Origin: Streptomyces hiroshimensis
Lineage (GTDB): Bacteria > Actinomycetota > Actinomycetes > Streptomycetales > Streptomycetaceae
Assembly (NCBI RefSeq): GCF_014650335.1
Contig: NZ_BMUT01000017.1
Location: 62,001-126,000 of the forward strand
Direction of reading: 5' to 3'
Length of the DNA stretch: 64,000 bases
In this document: positions 27,070-35,082 of the stretch, piece after piece
How the letters are laid out: each line of letters begins with the position of its first letter
Numbering within the stretch: position 1 is the stretch's first letter
The notes under the pieces: generated by a model
Databases searched by the model: none
Told to the model about the DNA's origin: nothing
Seen by the model: the letters and a program-made list of their open reading frames with translations, nothing else
Made by a program: the position numbers and the translations under genes

Positions 27070-27915
27070 TCAGCCCACGCTGAACGCCCCGCCCGGCGGC
27101 TCGGGGGACCCCACGGCGTCCGCGTCGTCCACCGGCTCCGCCCCGGCCGCGAAGCGCTCCAGCGCCTCCCCGTGCTCGACCCTCGCCGGGAAGGCGTCCC
27201 CCGCCGCGCGGCGGGCGAGTGCGGTGACCGGGAGTTCGGAGTGCGAGGCGACGAGGACGGCGTTGCCGAAGCGGCGACCGCGCAGCATCGACGGTTCCGC
27301 GATCAGGCACAGGTGGGCGAAGACGGCTCCGAAGGTGGCCACCTGGGAGCGCAGGAAGGTGAAGGGCGTGCCGTCGGCGAGGTTCGCCGCGTAGCAGCCG
27401 TGCGGCCGGAGCACCCGGGCGGCGGCGCGCGCGTAGGCGAGCGAGGTGAGGTGGGCCGGCACCCGGGAGCCGCCGAAGACGTCGGCGACGATCACGTCGG
27501 CGGAGGCGTCGGCCGCGGCCTCCAGCTCCCTGCGCGCATCCCCGGCGATCACCTCGACGCCCGAGCCGTCCCGCAGCGGCAGGTGCTCGGCGACCAGCGC
27601 GAGCAGGCCGCGGTCGGCCTCGACGACGCGCTGCCGCGAGCCCGGGCGGGTGGCGGCGACGTAGCGGGGCAGGGTGAGCGCCCCGCCGCCGAGGTGCAGC
27701 ACGTCGAGCGGGCGGTCCGGCTCGGCGGCGGCGTCGAGGACGTGGGCGATCCGCTGGGCGTACTCGAATTCGAGGTGGGCGGGGTCGTCCAGGTCGACGT
27801 ACGACTGGGGCGCGCCGTTCACCGTGAGCAGCCAGGCCCGCGGCCGGTCCACGTCGGGCATCAGCTTGGCGGTGCCCCAGTCCACGTCCCGCATGACGGG
27901 TATCGGTTCTTCCAC
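27070..27915 (-). CDS. spermidine synthase-like methyltransferase-fold protein
   Basis: This 281-residue Rossmann-fold protein resembles the spermidine/spermine synthase group found in actinobacteria: VDLDDPAHLEFEYAQRIAHV, the nucleotide loop VLHLGGGALTLPRYVA, the acidic strand end VVEADRG, and ADVIVADVFGGSRVP. True aminopropyltransferases have conserved DxxxxD polyamine-binding residues in the gate loop; here the D-V-F-G-G motif is present but polyamine specificity is unproven. The annotated start is GTG at 27915, with an alternative ATG at 27894. It is adjacent to, and reads with, the EF-Tu-like gene upstream. Confidence 0.72.
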   Translation of the reverse strand: MEEPIPVMRDVDWGTAKLMPDVDRPRAWLLTVNGAPQSYVDLDDPAHLEFEYAQRIAHVLDAAAEPDRPLDVLHLGGGALTLPRYVAATRPGSRQRVVEADRGLLALVAEHLPLRDGSGVEVIAGDARRELEAAADASADVIVADVFGGSRVPAHLTSLAYARAAARVLRPHGCYAANLADGTPFTFLRSQVATFGAVFAHLCLIAEPSMLRGRRFGNAVLVASHSELPVTALARRAAGDAFPARVEHGEALERFAAGAEPVDDADAVGSPEPPGGAFSVG

Positions 27916-27947
27916 TCCCCTATTGTGCGTTCACGGCGCCTGTGCGT

Positions 27948-29132
27948 TCACGGCACCGCCGGGGAGACCGTCCCGGTGCCGACCGTGCGGCCTCCCTCGC
28001 GGACGACGAAGGCCAGGCCGGTCTCCAGGGGCACGTCCCGGTCGAGGACGACCGTCATCGTGACGCTCTCGCCGGGCAGCGCGACGCCGGGCCCGCCGAG
28101 GATGACGGTGCCGGGCACGTCGGCCGTGCGGAGGTGGAACTGCGGCCGGTAGCCCGAGAACAGGGGGGTGTGCCGGCCGCCCTCGTCCGCGGTCAGCAAC
28201 CGCACGTCCGCGGTGAAGCGGCGCCGCGGTACGACGCTGCCGGGCGCCGCCACCGTGTCGCCCCGGCGAGCGTGTTCGCGGTGGAGCCCGCGCAGCAGCA
28301 GGGCGACGCGGTCGCCCGCCTGTGCGTGCCCCAGCGGACGGCCGAAGGCCTCCAGCCCGGTGACGTGCGTGTCGCAGGGGCCGTCCGGCCCCAGGAGCTG
28401 GACGTGGTCGCGGAGCCGGACGCTGCCGCGCTCGATGACGCCGGTGACGGCCGTGCCGCGCCGGGGCAGAGTGAGGACCTTGTCCACAGAGAGCAGGAAG
28501 GGCGCGTCCGTGTAGCGCATGGGCGTCGGAACGTAGGTGTCGACGGCGTCGAGGAGGGCCTCGATCGCGGCGGTCCAGCGCGGGTCGCCCTGCAGCGCGC
28601 GCAGCGCCGAGACGCGGACGGCGGCGGTGTGCTCGCCGTCGTAGCCGTGGGCGGTGAGCAGGGCGCGCACGTCCCGCTCGACCAGGTCGGTCGGCTCCGG
28701 TTCGGCCGCGTCCGCCTTGGTGAGGGCGACGACGAGGTGGCGCACGCCCGCCCGGCGGGCGAGCAGCAGGTGCTCGCCCGTCTGCGCCGTGATGCCGTCG
28801 ACGGCGGAGACGACGAGGACGGCGCCGTCGAGGCGGGCCGTGCCGGCGAGGAGGTTCTTGGCGAACCGGGGGTGGCCGGGCGGGTCGGTGTGGACGTAAT
28901 GGCGGGTGTCGGTCTCGTAGGCGACGTGGGCGCAGGTGACGGTGCGGCCGTGCGCGATCCCTTCCGGGGCGCGGCCGAGGCGGGCGGGCGGGACGAGGAC
29001 GGGCCGGCCGCGGGAGCCGAGGAGGCGGGTGACGGCGGCGGTGAGCGTCGTCTTGCCGTGCTGGGCGGGGCCGAGGGTTGCGATGTTGACGTGCGGTTTG
29101 TGGCGCGGAAGGCCGGACGTTGGCCGGTGCAT
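27948..29132 (-). CDS. tuf3: divergent elongation factor Tu paralogue
   Basis: This 394-residue translation GTPase is clearly homologous to EF-Tu over its full length: domain 1 with RHKPHVNIATLGPAQHGKTT, then beta-barrel domains 2 and 3. Key motifs deviate. The P-loop is GPAQHGKT (21-28) instead of GHVDHGKT, the G2 region is HGRTV instead of RGITI, G3 is DPPGH (83-87, acceptable), and G4 is TKAD (138-141) instead of NKCD. S. coelicolor and S. ramocissimus carry a similarly divergent tuf3 thought to act under stringent conditions; the symbol is by that analogy. The ATG at 29132 has no clear ribosome-binding site, and an in-frame GTG at 29150 is possible. A 21-bp repeat array lies just upstream. 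Confidence 0.82.
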   Translation of the reverse strand: MHRPTSGLPRHKPHVNIATLGPAQHGKTTLTAAVTRLLGSRGRPVLVPPARLGRAPEGIAHGRTVTCAHVAYETDTRHYVHTDPPGHPRFAKNLLAGTARLDGAVLVVSAVDGITAQTGEHLLLARRAGVRHLVVALTKADAAEPEPTDLVERDVRALLTAHGYDGEHTAAVRVSALRALQGDPRWTAAIEALLDAVDTYVPTPMRYTDAPFLLSVDKVLTLPRRGTAVTGVIERGSVRLRDHVQLLGPDGPCDTHVTGLEAFGRPLGHAQAGDRVALLLRGLHREHARRGDTVAAPGSVVPRRRFTADVRLLTADEGGRHTPLFSGYRPQFHLRTADVPGTVILGGPGVALPGESVTMTVVLDRDVPLETGLAFVVREGGRTVGTGTVSPAVP

Positions 29133-29214
29133 GCGCTGATGCTCGCGCACGGTGTACGGGGCGTCGAACGGTTTTCCCCGGCCACGGGCGGAGGACGCAC
29201 GGAGCACGCACGGA

Positions 29215-29319
29215 GGACTGCGGAGGACGCACGGAGGACTGCGGAGGACGCACGGAGGACTGCGGAGGACGCACGGAGGACTGCGGAGGACGCACGGAGG
29301 ACTGCGGAGGACGCACGGA
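29215..29319. repeat. tandem array, five perfect copies of a 21-bp unit
   Basis: The unit GGACTGCGGAGGACGCACGG plus a final A repeats exactly five times (29215-29319). It is preceded by a degenerate half-unit (29189-29214) and followed by GGATATTCGAG. The array fills the gap between the EF-Tu paralogue (minus) and the TVP38-like gene (plus). It lies about 80 bases upstream of the EF-Tu start. It has no stop codons in one frame on each strand, so it inflates open frames, but I do not consider it coding. Confidence 0.92.
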
Positions 29320-29417
29320 GGATATTCGAGTGAACGTACGGGGAAGGAGTGTTCCGCCGCCACCCCGTCTTTCCGGGATGACGACCGCTTTATATCCCTG
29401 TCGGTTAGGCTCCAGCG

Positions 29418-30125
29418 ATGTCCGAACCCGCCACGCCCTCCCCCGGCCCCGCCGAGCTCCACAGGCGTGCCCGGCTGTCCCCGTGGTTCCGCCTGGGCCT
29501 GCTCGTGGTGCTGCTGGCCGCCGCAGCAGCCGCGGTGCTCGCGCTGCGCCCGGAGCGGATGCTCGCCGAAGGCTGGCCGCAGCTGTCCGGCGGTGCGGCG
29601 GTGGTGCTGTTCTCCGCGGCGTACGGGCTGTGCACCGCGGCGTTCGTGCCGCGCCCGATCCTGAACATCGCCGCAGGGGCGCTCTTCGGCGCCCCTGCGG
29701 GGACGGCGGCCGCGGTGGTGGGCACGGTGCTGGGCTCGGCCGCGTCCTTCGGGCTGGGCCGGCTGCTGGGGCAGGAGGCGCTGCGGCCGCTGCTGCGCGG
29801 CCGGTGGCTGAAGGCGGCGGACCGGCAGCTGAGCCGGCACGCCTTCCGGTCGATGATGGCGGTCCGGCTCTTCCCCGGCGTGCCCTTCGCCGCCGCGAAC
29901 TACTGCGCCGCCGTCTCCCGTATGCGCTGGACGCCGTTCCTGCTGGCGACCGCCCTGGGCAGCGCGCCCGCCACGGCCGCCTACGTGATCGCGGGCAGCC
30001 ATGCCACGGCGCCGACCTCGCCCGCGTTCCTCGGCGCGACGGCGTTCATCGCGGTGACCGGGCTGGCGGCGGTGATCGTGGCGTGGCGCAAGAAGGGCCT
30101 GTCGCGGCGGCTGTCCCGGTCGTAG
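29418..30125 (+). CDS. TVP38/TMEM64-family membrane protein
   Basis: This 235-residue membrane protein has the SNARE-associated/TVP38 core: VPRPILNIAAGALFGAPAG, GSAASFGLGRLLG, and RLFPGVPFAAANYCAAVS near the conserved FPGVPF motif. It is related in fold to DedA proteins and probably takes part in lipid scrambling or envelope homeostasis. The ATG at 29418 is preceded by TAGGCT (29406-29411) ending 6 nt upstream, suggesting a leaderless transcript. The C-terminus is basic (KKGLSRRLSRS). Confidence 0.82.
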   Translation: MSEPATPSPGPAELHRRARLSPWFRLGLLVVLLAAAAAAVLALRPERMLAEGWPQLSGGAAVVLFSAAYGLCTAAFVPRPILNIAAGALFGAPAGTAAAVVGTVLGSAASFGLGRLLGQEALRPLLRGRWLKAADRQLSRHAFRSMMAVRLFPGVPFAAANYCAAVSRMRWTPFLLATALGSAPATAAYVIAGSHATAPTSPAFLGATAFIAVTGLAAVIVAWRKKGLSRRLSRS

Positions 30126-30237
30126 CGGGGCGGCGGTGCGCGGCGGTGCGCGGCCGTCCGCCATCCGGGCGGGCCGGCGCGCGCGGGTGCGGCCGGAGTG
30201 CTGTCCTGTCCTGGACACCCCCGAAAGGAGCCCTCCC

Positions 30238-30558
30238 GTGATCCCCGTCGAACAGCTCTCCGAGCCCGCTGTACGGACGCTGGTGAGCGCCGTCAACGCG
30301 GGCGACCGCACCGCCTTCCACGAGTCCCTCGCGCCGGGCGCGACGATGTCCGACGACGGCACCGACCGGGACCTCACCCAGTGGGCCGACCGCGAGGTCT
30401 TCGCCTCCAACGGCCACATGGACGTCGAGTCCGAGAGCGACGACGGCCTGGCCCTCGTCGCGCGGTACCGCAACGACACGTGGGGCGAAATGCGCACCAA
30501 GTGGTACTTCACCGTCGACGACGGGAAGGTCACCCGGTTCGAGACGGGGCAGGCCTGA
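30238..30558 (+). CDS. NTF2-like (SnoaL-type) domain protein
   Basis: This 106-residue protein has the pattern of a small NTF2-like alpha+beta barrel: an N-terminal helix (VRTLVSAVNAGDRTAFHESL) and strands such as LALVARYRNDTWG and TKWYFTVDDGKVTRFET. Members are small enzymes or ligand-binding proteins; no catalytic residue can be assigned. GTG at 30238 is chosen because AAAGGAG lies 7 nt upstream; the frame is open further but without homology. It follows the TVP38-like gene by 112 bases. Confidence 0.75.
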   Translation: MIPVEQLSEPAVRTLVSAVNAGDRTAFHESLAPGATMSDDGTDRDLTQWADREVFASNGHMDVESESDDGLALVARYRNDTWGEMRTKWYFTVDDGKVTRFETGQA

Positions 30559-30816
30559 CGCGTCGTCCGCTGCAGGGCCTGACCCGCAGTCTGCCGCAGC
30601 CCCGGATCAAGGACGCGGGCGAGGACCTCGGCCGAGGACGGCGGGTCCGGCTCGTCCCTTTCGGGGCGCCTTAGTAGGACGAAGCGGCCCCACTGCAATA
30701 CCGGGACGGTAGCGACCTGGTCACGATTGATGCATACGGCCCGTCGGCGGTTGTTACCGAGGGTACGGTTCCCCGGTCCGTTCGTACCTCAAGTAACCCG
30801 CACCTCCGGGGGATGT

Positions 30817-31407
30817 ATGCGCACCACAGCCGTCACCGCCTTCTGCCTCGCCACCGTCCTGTCCCTTGCCGCCTGCAGCAGCGAGACGAAGGCCGAGACC
30901 GTGAAGTCAGCCGGCTCGTCGCCCTCCGCCGCGGCCGAGGGGCCCGCGGGCGATCCCCTGCCGATGGGGCAGGGCACGGAGACCGTCGGCGCGGGCAGCG
31001 GCGGCAAGCTCGAAATCACGCCCATGAGCGTCGTGTACGCGGCCAAGACCGCGACCGACAAGCCCACGCGCGGCCTGTTCGCGGTCGTCACCGTGAAGGA
31101 ACGCCCGATGACGGACGTGGCCGCCGCGGAGACCACGCCGACCGAGAAGGGCGGCTGGCAGTGGATAGCCGCCGACGGGCAGGCCTCCAACAACGAAGCG
31201 AACATCTTCCTGAAGGGCTTCGACTCGGGCGGCCCGATCCGGTCCGGCGCCTCGCAGGTGCGGGCGCGCACCTTCGACATCAGCAACGCCCAGCGCGGCG
31301 GCATCCTCCGGTACACCGACGGCGAGGGCAAGACCTTCCGCTGGACGATCCCCGCGCAGGACTCCGGTCCGCAGGCGGACCAGGTCAAGAAGGTCCTGGC
31401 CGGCTGA
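30817..31407 (+). CDS. lipoprotein with DUF4352-like domain
   Basis: This 196-residue protein begins MRTTAVTAFCLATVLSLAAC, a short lipoprotein signal with lipobox LAAC, followed by a Ser/Lys spacer. The folded part (LEITPMSVVYAAK ... FAVVTVKE) looks like an immunoglobulin-like DUF4352-type domain, found on many actinobacterial surface lipoproteins of unknown role. The ATG at 30817 is preceded by GGGGGA. The next gene encodes another lipoprotein of the same style, so the two form a pair. The 258 bases upstream hold GGTACG (30762-30767) and CGTACC (30783-30788) as an inverted repeat, possibly regulatory. Confidence 0.78.
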   Translation: MRTTAVTAFCLATVLSLAACSSETKAETVKSAGSSPSAAAEGPAGDPLPMGQGTETVGAGSGGKLEITPMSVVYAAKTATDKPTRGLFAVVTVKERPMTDVAAAETTPTEKGGWQWIAADGQASNNEANIFLKGFDSGGPIRSGASQVRARTFDISNAQRGGILRYTDGEGKTFRWTIPAQDSGPQADQVKKVLAG

Positions 31408-31461
31408 CACGGGCCCGGGCGCTGCCGGGAGCCCGGCGGCTCCTGCTCCCCCGCGCTCCGG

Positions 31462-32103
31462 ATGCGTACCGCTGTCCCGCGGCGCACGCTGGTGCACATG
31501 GGCACGAGACTGCCGCCCCGTGCGGCGCGCGTTCGGCCTCGGGGCACGGTCCGGCCCGGCGCGGGGAGAGCAGCCGTGGCTTTCGCGGCCGCGGCCGCCG
31601 TGGCGACGGCGGGCGTGGCCTGCGGAGGCTCCGGCAAGGTGGGCACGGGGCAGACGATCACGCTGTCCGGCGGCCCCTCGGCCTCCCCCTCGGCGCGGGT
31701 GGCCGCCTTCGGTGACACCTACGCGTACCGCAGCGGCCTGAAGGTGACGGTGACGAAGCCGGAACGGTTCACCCCGTCCGGCACCTCCCTGGGCCACACG
31801 GCGGGGAACCAGCCGGTGAAGTTCACGGTCGGCGTCACGAACGGCTCCAAGGAGCCCCTCGACACGGCGGGCCTCCTGGTGACCGTCGAATCCGGCGCCA
31901 AGGCCGACCGGGCGGCGCAGATCTTCGACACCGCGAGCGGCGTCGGCACCCCCTTCACGGGCACCCTGGAGCCGAAGGCGTCGGGCAAGGCGACACTCGC
32001 CTTCGACGTACCGCAGACGGGCCTCGGCCGGGTGGACATCGCCGTACGCCCCGGCTTCGGCCAGGAGTTCGAGACAGTCCACTGGGCGGGCCCGGTCGGC
32101 TGA
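31462..32103 (+). CDS. lipoprotein with DUF4352-like domain
   Basis: This 213-residue protein (or 201 from the ATG at 31498) has an Arg-rich N-terminus, a hydrophobic Ala-rich helix and the lipobox TAGVAC. The mature part (SGLKVTVTKPERFTPSG, VKFTVGVTNGSKEPLD, VTVESGAKADRAAQIFD) reads as a beta-sandwich domain like that of the preceding lipoprotein. It was probably derived by duplication and works at the outer membrane surface. Neither start has a clear ribosome-binding site. Confidence 0.72.
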   Translation: MRTAVPRRTLVHMGTRLPPRAARVRPRGTVRPGAGRAAVAFAAAAAVATAGVACGGSGKVGTGQTITLSGGPSASPSARVAAFGDTYAYRSGLKVTVTKPERFTPSGTSLGHTAGNQPVKFTVGVTNGSKEPLDTAGLLVTVESGAKADRAAQIFDTASGVGTPFTGTLEPKASGKATLAFDVPQTGLGRVDIAVRPGFGQEFETVHWAGPVG

Positions 32104-32383
32104 CAGCGCGGGACCGCCGCCGCGGCGACCGCACACATGATGCCGGGGTGACCCCGGAGCCTTCCCTTCAGGCGTTCCATTCAGGCGTTCCAGGCGGCTC
32201 GCTCCTCCCCTGGTCACAGCTCACTTTCGCGTTCCAGCGTCCCGAAGTGCCCGGCTTTCGTGGCGGCCGGTATGCGCTGCCCCGCACACTCGTGTGGTCC
32301 AAGCGCCACATCCGGCGATCCGGTGCGCATGGAGAGATTCGGGGTGCGCCGGACGGCGGCACCGACGTGAAGGAGTAGCTTTC
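32104..32383. other. non-coding gap with 13-bp direct repeat
   Basis: These 280 bases separate the lipoprotein from the phospholipase D-like gene. They contain a perfect 13-bp tandem duplication of TTCAGGCGTTCCA (32167-32179 and 32180-32192), and near the end AAGGAG (32370-32375), which serves the downstream TTG start. I see no credible gene: a 76-codon open frame here has no recognisable features. Confidence 0.5.
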
Positions 32384-33373
32384 TTGACCACTCACCTTCG
32401 GCATGGCACCGGCCCGCGGAGGTTACTGGCGCTGATGGCGGCCCTGTGCGCGATCATCGGCGCCACCGCGCTCGGTACGACCCCGGCGGCGGCAGCCGAT
32501 CAGCGTCACGCGATCTACGCGATCGCGCACCGGGTCGACACCCTGGACGGCGTGGACGCCGCGCTCGGCCATGGCGCCAACGCCATCGAGATCGACGTCT
32601 GCGCCTGGTGGAACCCGAACGAATGGCGCGCCTACCACGACTGTTCCTCGGCCGGTGAGAACCGCCGGGGCCCCAGCTTCGACAGCATGATCGACCGCAT
32701 CGTCTCCCACGCCAACGCAGGGCGCCGGCTGGCGCTCGTCTGGCTGGACATCAAGGACCCGAACTACTGCGGAGAGGCGCCCAACCGTACGTGCAGCGTC
32801 GCCGGACTGCGCGACAAGGCGCAGCGGCTGACCGCTGCCGGGATCCAGGTGCTCTACGGCTTCTACGAGTACCACGGCGGCAGCACCCCGGACGTCGGCG
32901 GCAGGGGCTGAAAGAGCCTCGAAGGCAAGCTCGGCAAGCTGGAGGGCATCACGACGACCGGCACCCGCGATCAGGTCCGGGACGCCTTCAACCGGTCCGG
33001 TTCCGGATTCCCCGCCGGTCGCCGGGCGATGGACTACGGCGACAGCGACATCACCAAGGGGTTCGGCAACTGCACGGAAGCCGGCCGCAGCACGTGCGCG
33101 GAGCTGAAGAAGGGCGCCGCGGACCGTGCCGCCGGACAGCTCGCGGCCACGCTGTCCTGGACGACCACCTACAACGACCCGTGGTACGTCGACAAACTGC
33201 TGGGCGACGCGCGTGTGGACGGCATCATCGCGGGCTACGGCGCCTTCACCGGAGTACGCGAGTACGACAACAGCTGGCAGTGCGCCAACGCCGTCAAGCT
33301 CGTCCGTGACTGGGTGAACGGCCACAGCGGCACCCACCGCATGGCCACCAGCGCCGACCGCCTGTTCAGGTAG
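32384..33373 (+). pseudogene. secreted phospholipase D/sphingomyelinase D-like protein, internal TGA
   Basis: A 329-codon frame is interrupted by one TGA at 32909-32911 (codon 176), with homology continuing in the same frame to 33373. It has a TTG start with AAGGAG 8 nt upstream, a signal peptide (LALMAALCAIIGATALG, cleavage near AAAA-DQ), then IAHRV, GANAIEIDV and YHDC. These match the catalytic His, Glu/Asp metal ligands and second His of the GDPD-like sphingomyelinase D/phospholipase D fold. As read, only the first half would be made. A TGG-to-TGA change is the simplest explanation; sequencing error is possible. The enzyme would hydrolyse extracellular phospholipids. Confidence 0.75.
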
Positions 33374-33504
33374 CGGACGACCGCGGGCCGGGGCCGTACC
33401 GCCCGCCGGGGAGCCCGGCCGCTCCCGGGCCACGCCGGCACGGCTAGGGTGGCGGCGCGGCGTTCAGCCGCAGCCGCCACAGTAGTCACACGCTGGGAGT
33501 CACC

Positions 33505-33936
33505 TTGATCGTCGTGGACGCCTCCGCACTCGTTCTGGCGCTCGCCGACGACGGACCGCGGGGCGACAGCGCCCGCGCCGCGCTCACGGCGGACGCCGAC
33601 TGGGCCGCTCCCGAGCACATCCTGGTGGAAGTGATGCAGTCGCTGCGCGGGATGTACCTCGCGGGACAGGTGACCGCCGAGCGGGTGGCCGAAGTCGCCG
33701 GGCGGTTGCCCGGTCTGACCCTGCGAAAGGTCGCCGTCGAGCCCCTGCTGGGGCGGATGTGGCAGCTGAAGGACAATCTCACGCCGGACGACGCGGCCTA
33801 CGTCGCCGTCGCCGAGGAGCTGGGGGCGACGCTCGTGACGGCCGACCTGCGGCTGCTGCGCGCCACGGGCCCGCGCTGCCCGATCCGGGGGATCACCGAC
33901 GCGGCGGGCACCGCCACCGCGTCCGGCCGCTCCTGA
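33505..33936 (+). CDS. PIN-domain protein (VapC-like)
   Basis: This 143-residue PIN-fold protein has the four acidic metal-binding positions: D5 (MIVVDAS), E42 (HILVEVMQSL), D95 or D96 (LTPDDAAYVAVA) and D114 (LVTADLRLL). PIN domains are Mg-dependent RNases, often the toxin of VapBC pairs that cleave tRNA or rRNA. No antitoxin-like gene precedes it: the 131 bases upstream hold no frame. It may therefore be an orphan or a housekeeping PIN protein. The start is TTG at 33505 with GGGAG about 8 nt upstream. Confidence 0.82.
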   Translation: MIVVDASALVLALADDGPRGDSARAALTADADWAAPEHILVEVMQSLRGMYLAGQVTAERVAEVAGRLPGLTLRKVAVEPLLGRMWQLKDNLTPDDAAYVAVAEELGATLVTADLRLLRATGPRCPIRGITDAAGTATASGRS

Positions 33937-34019
33937 CGGAAACACACCCCGCCGCATCCCGCCGCACCCGCCGTGCGCCGCTCGGCCGCCCCGCTCCGCC
34001 ATCCAGTGAAAGGGGAACG

Positions 34020-35066
34020 ATGACCACCATCGACGACGCCGTACTCCTGCGCCGGGAGGGGCGCGCGGGCCGTATCACCCTCAACCGGCCCCGGACCATC
34101 AACGCGCTCACCCACGCCATGGTCCGCCGCATCCACGCCGCCCTGGACGCGTGGGAGCACGACGACGCCGTGACCACGGTCGTGCTCGACGGCGCGGGCG
34201 AGCGCGGCCTGTGCGCGGGCGGCGACGTCCGGGCCGTCCACGACGGCGTCCGCGCCGGGCGCAGCGCGGAGGCCAGGGAGTTCTGGCGCGACGAGTACCG
34301 GCTCAACGCCCGGATCGCCGCCTACCCCAAGCCGTACGTCGCCCTCATGGACGGCCTCGTGATGGGCGGCGGCGTCGGCCTGTCCGCGCACGGCGGCGTA
34401 CGGGTCGTCACCGAGCGGTCGGCGGTGGCCATGCCCGAGACGGGCATCGGCTTCACGCCCGACGTCGGCGGCACGTACCTGCTCTCCCGGGCCCCCGGCG
34501 AACTGGGCACGCACCTCGCGCTGACGACCTCGCGGATGGGGCCGGGCGACGCCGTACGCGCGGGGTTCGCCGACCACTTCGTCCCGGCGGCGCGACTGGA
34601 GGAGTTCGCCGCCGCGCTGGCCGTGTCCGACCCCGCCGAAGCCGTACGGGCCTTCGCCGCCCCGGCCCCCGCCGGCGAACTGGCCGCACAGCAGGAGTGG
34701 ATCGACCACTGCTACGCGGCCGGCACCGTCGAGGAGATCCTCGACCGGCTCACCGCCAGCGGCGTGACGCAGGCCAAGGAGGCCGCGGAGGCGATCCTGG
34801 GCAAGTCGCCCACGGCGCTGAAGGTCACGCTCCGCTCGCTGCGCCGCGCCCGCCGGCTGCCCGGTCTGGCCGAGGTGCTGGAGCAGGAGTACCGCGTGAT
34901 ATGCGCGTCGCTGGCCGACCCCGACCTGCTGGAGGGTATCCGCGCCCAGGTCGTGGACAAGGACCGCTCGCCGCGCTGGGTGCCCGCGCGGCTGGAGGCC
35001 GTGACGGACGCCGACGTGGAGCGGCACTTCGCGCCGGCGGACGACGGCGGGCTCGGACTCGCCTGA
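34020..35066 (+). CDS. 3-hydroxyisobutyryl-CoA hydrolase (enoyl-CoA hydratase family)
   Basis: This 348-residue crotonase-fold protein has ITLNRPRTINALTHAMV, the oxyanion-hole loop GLCAGGDVRAVHDG, and VALMDGLVMGGGVGLSAHGG with MPETGIGFTPDVGG. The GGDVR and ETGIGFxPDVG motifs, with the extended C-terminal part, fit 3-hydroxyisobutyryl-CoA hydrolase rather than a simple enoyl-CoA hydratase. The reaction yields 3-hydroxyisobutyrate in valine breakdown, which leads to propionyl-CoA. The methylmalonyl-CoA mutase genes lie 1.4 kb away. The ATG at 34020 has AAAGGGG upstream; the longer open frame before it is a shadow of the PIN gene. Confidence 0.85.
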   Translation: MTTIDDAVLLRREGRAGRITLNRPRTINALTHAMVRRIHAALDAWEHDDAVTTVVLDGAGERGLCAGGDVRAVHDGVRAGRSAEAREFWRDEYRLNARIAAYPKPYVALMDGLVMGGGVGLSAHGGVRVVTERSAVAMPETGIGFTPDVGGTYLLSRAPGELGTHLALTTSRMGPGDAVRAGFADHFVPAARLEEFAAALAVSDPAEAVRAFAAPAPAGELAAQQEWIDHCYAAGTVEEILDRLTASGVTQAKEAAEAILGKSPTALKVTLRSLRRARRLPGLAEVLEQEYRVICASLADPDLLEGIRAQVVDKDRSPRWVPARLEAVTDADVERHFAPADDGGLGLA

Positions 35067-35082
35067 CCCTGCCCGGCCCCGG

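Noticed and set aside
29189..29319. CRISPR array
   Set aside because: The repeats are directly adjacent 21-bp units with no spacers and no cas genes nearby.
29133..30698. In-frame extension of the EF-Tu-like gene through the 21-bp repeats to 30698
   Set aside because: The repeat unit happens to have no stops; the translation is a PPCVLRS-type repeat and then antisense of other genes.
32148..32378. 76-codon open frame
   Set aside because: No ribosome-binding site, no recognisable domain, and it overlaps the leader of the next gene.
32909..32911. TGA as selenocysteine codon
   Set aside because: The phospholipase D-like fold has no catalytic selenocysteine position here, no SECIS-like element is apparent, and a Trp-to-stop change or sequencing error is simpler.
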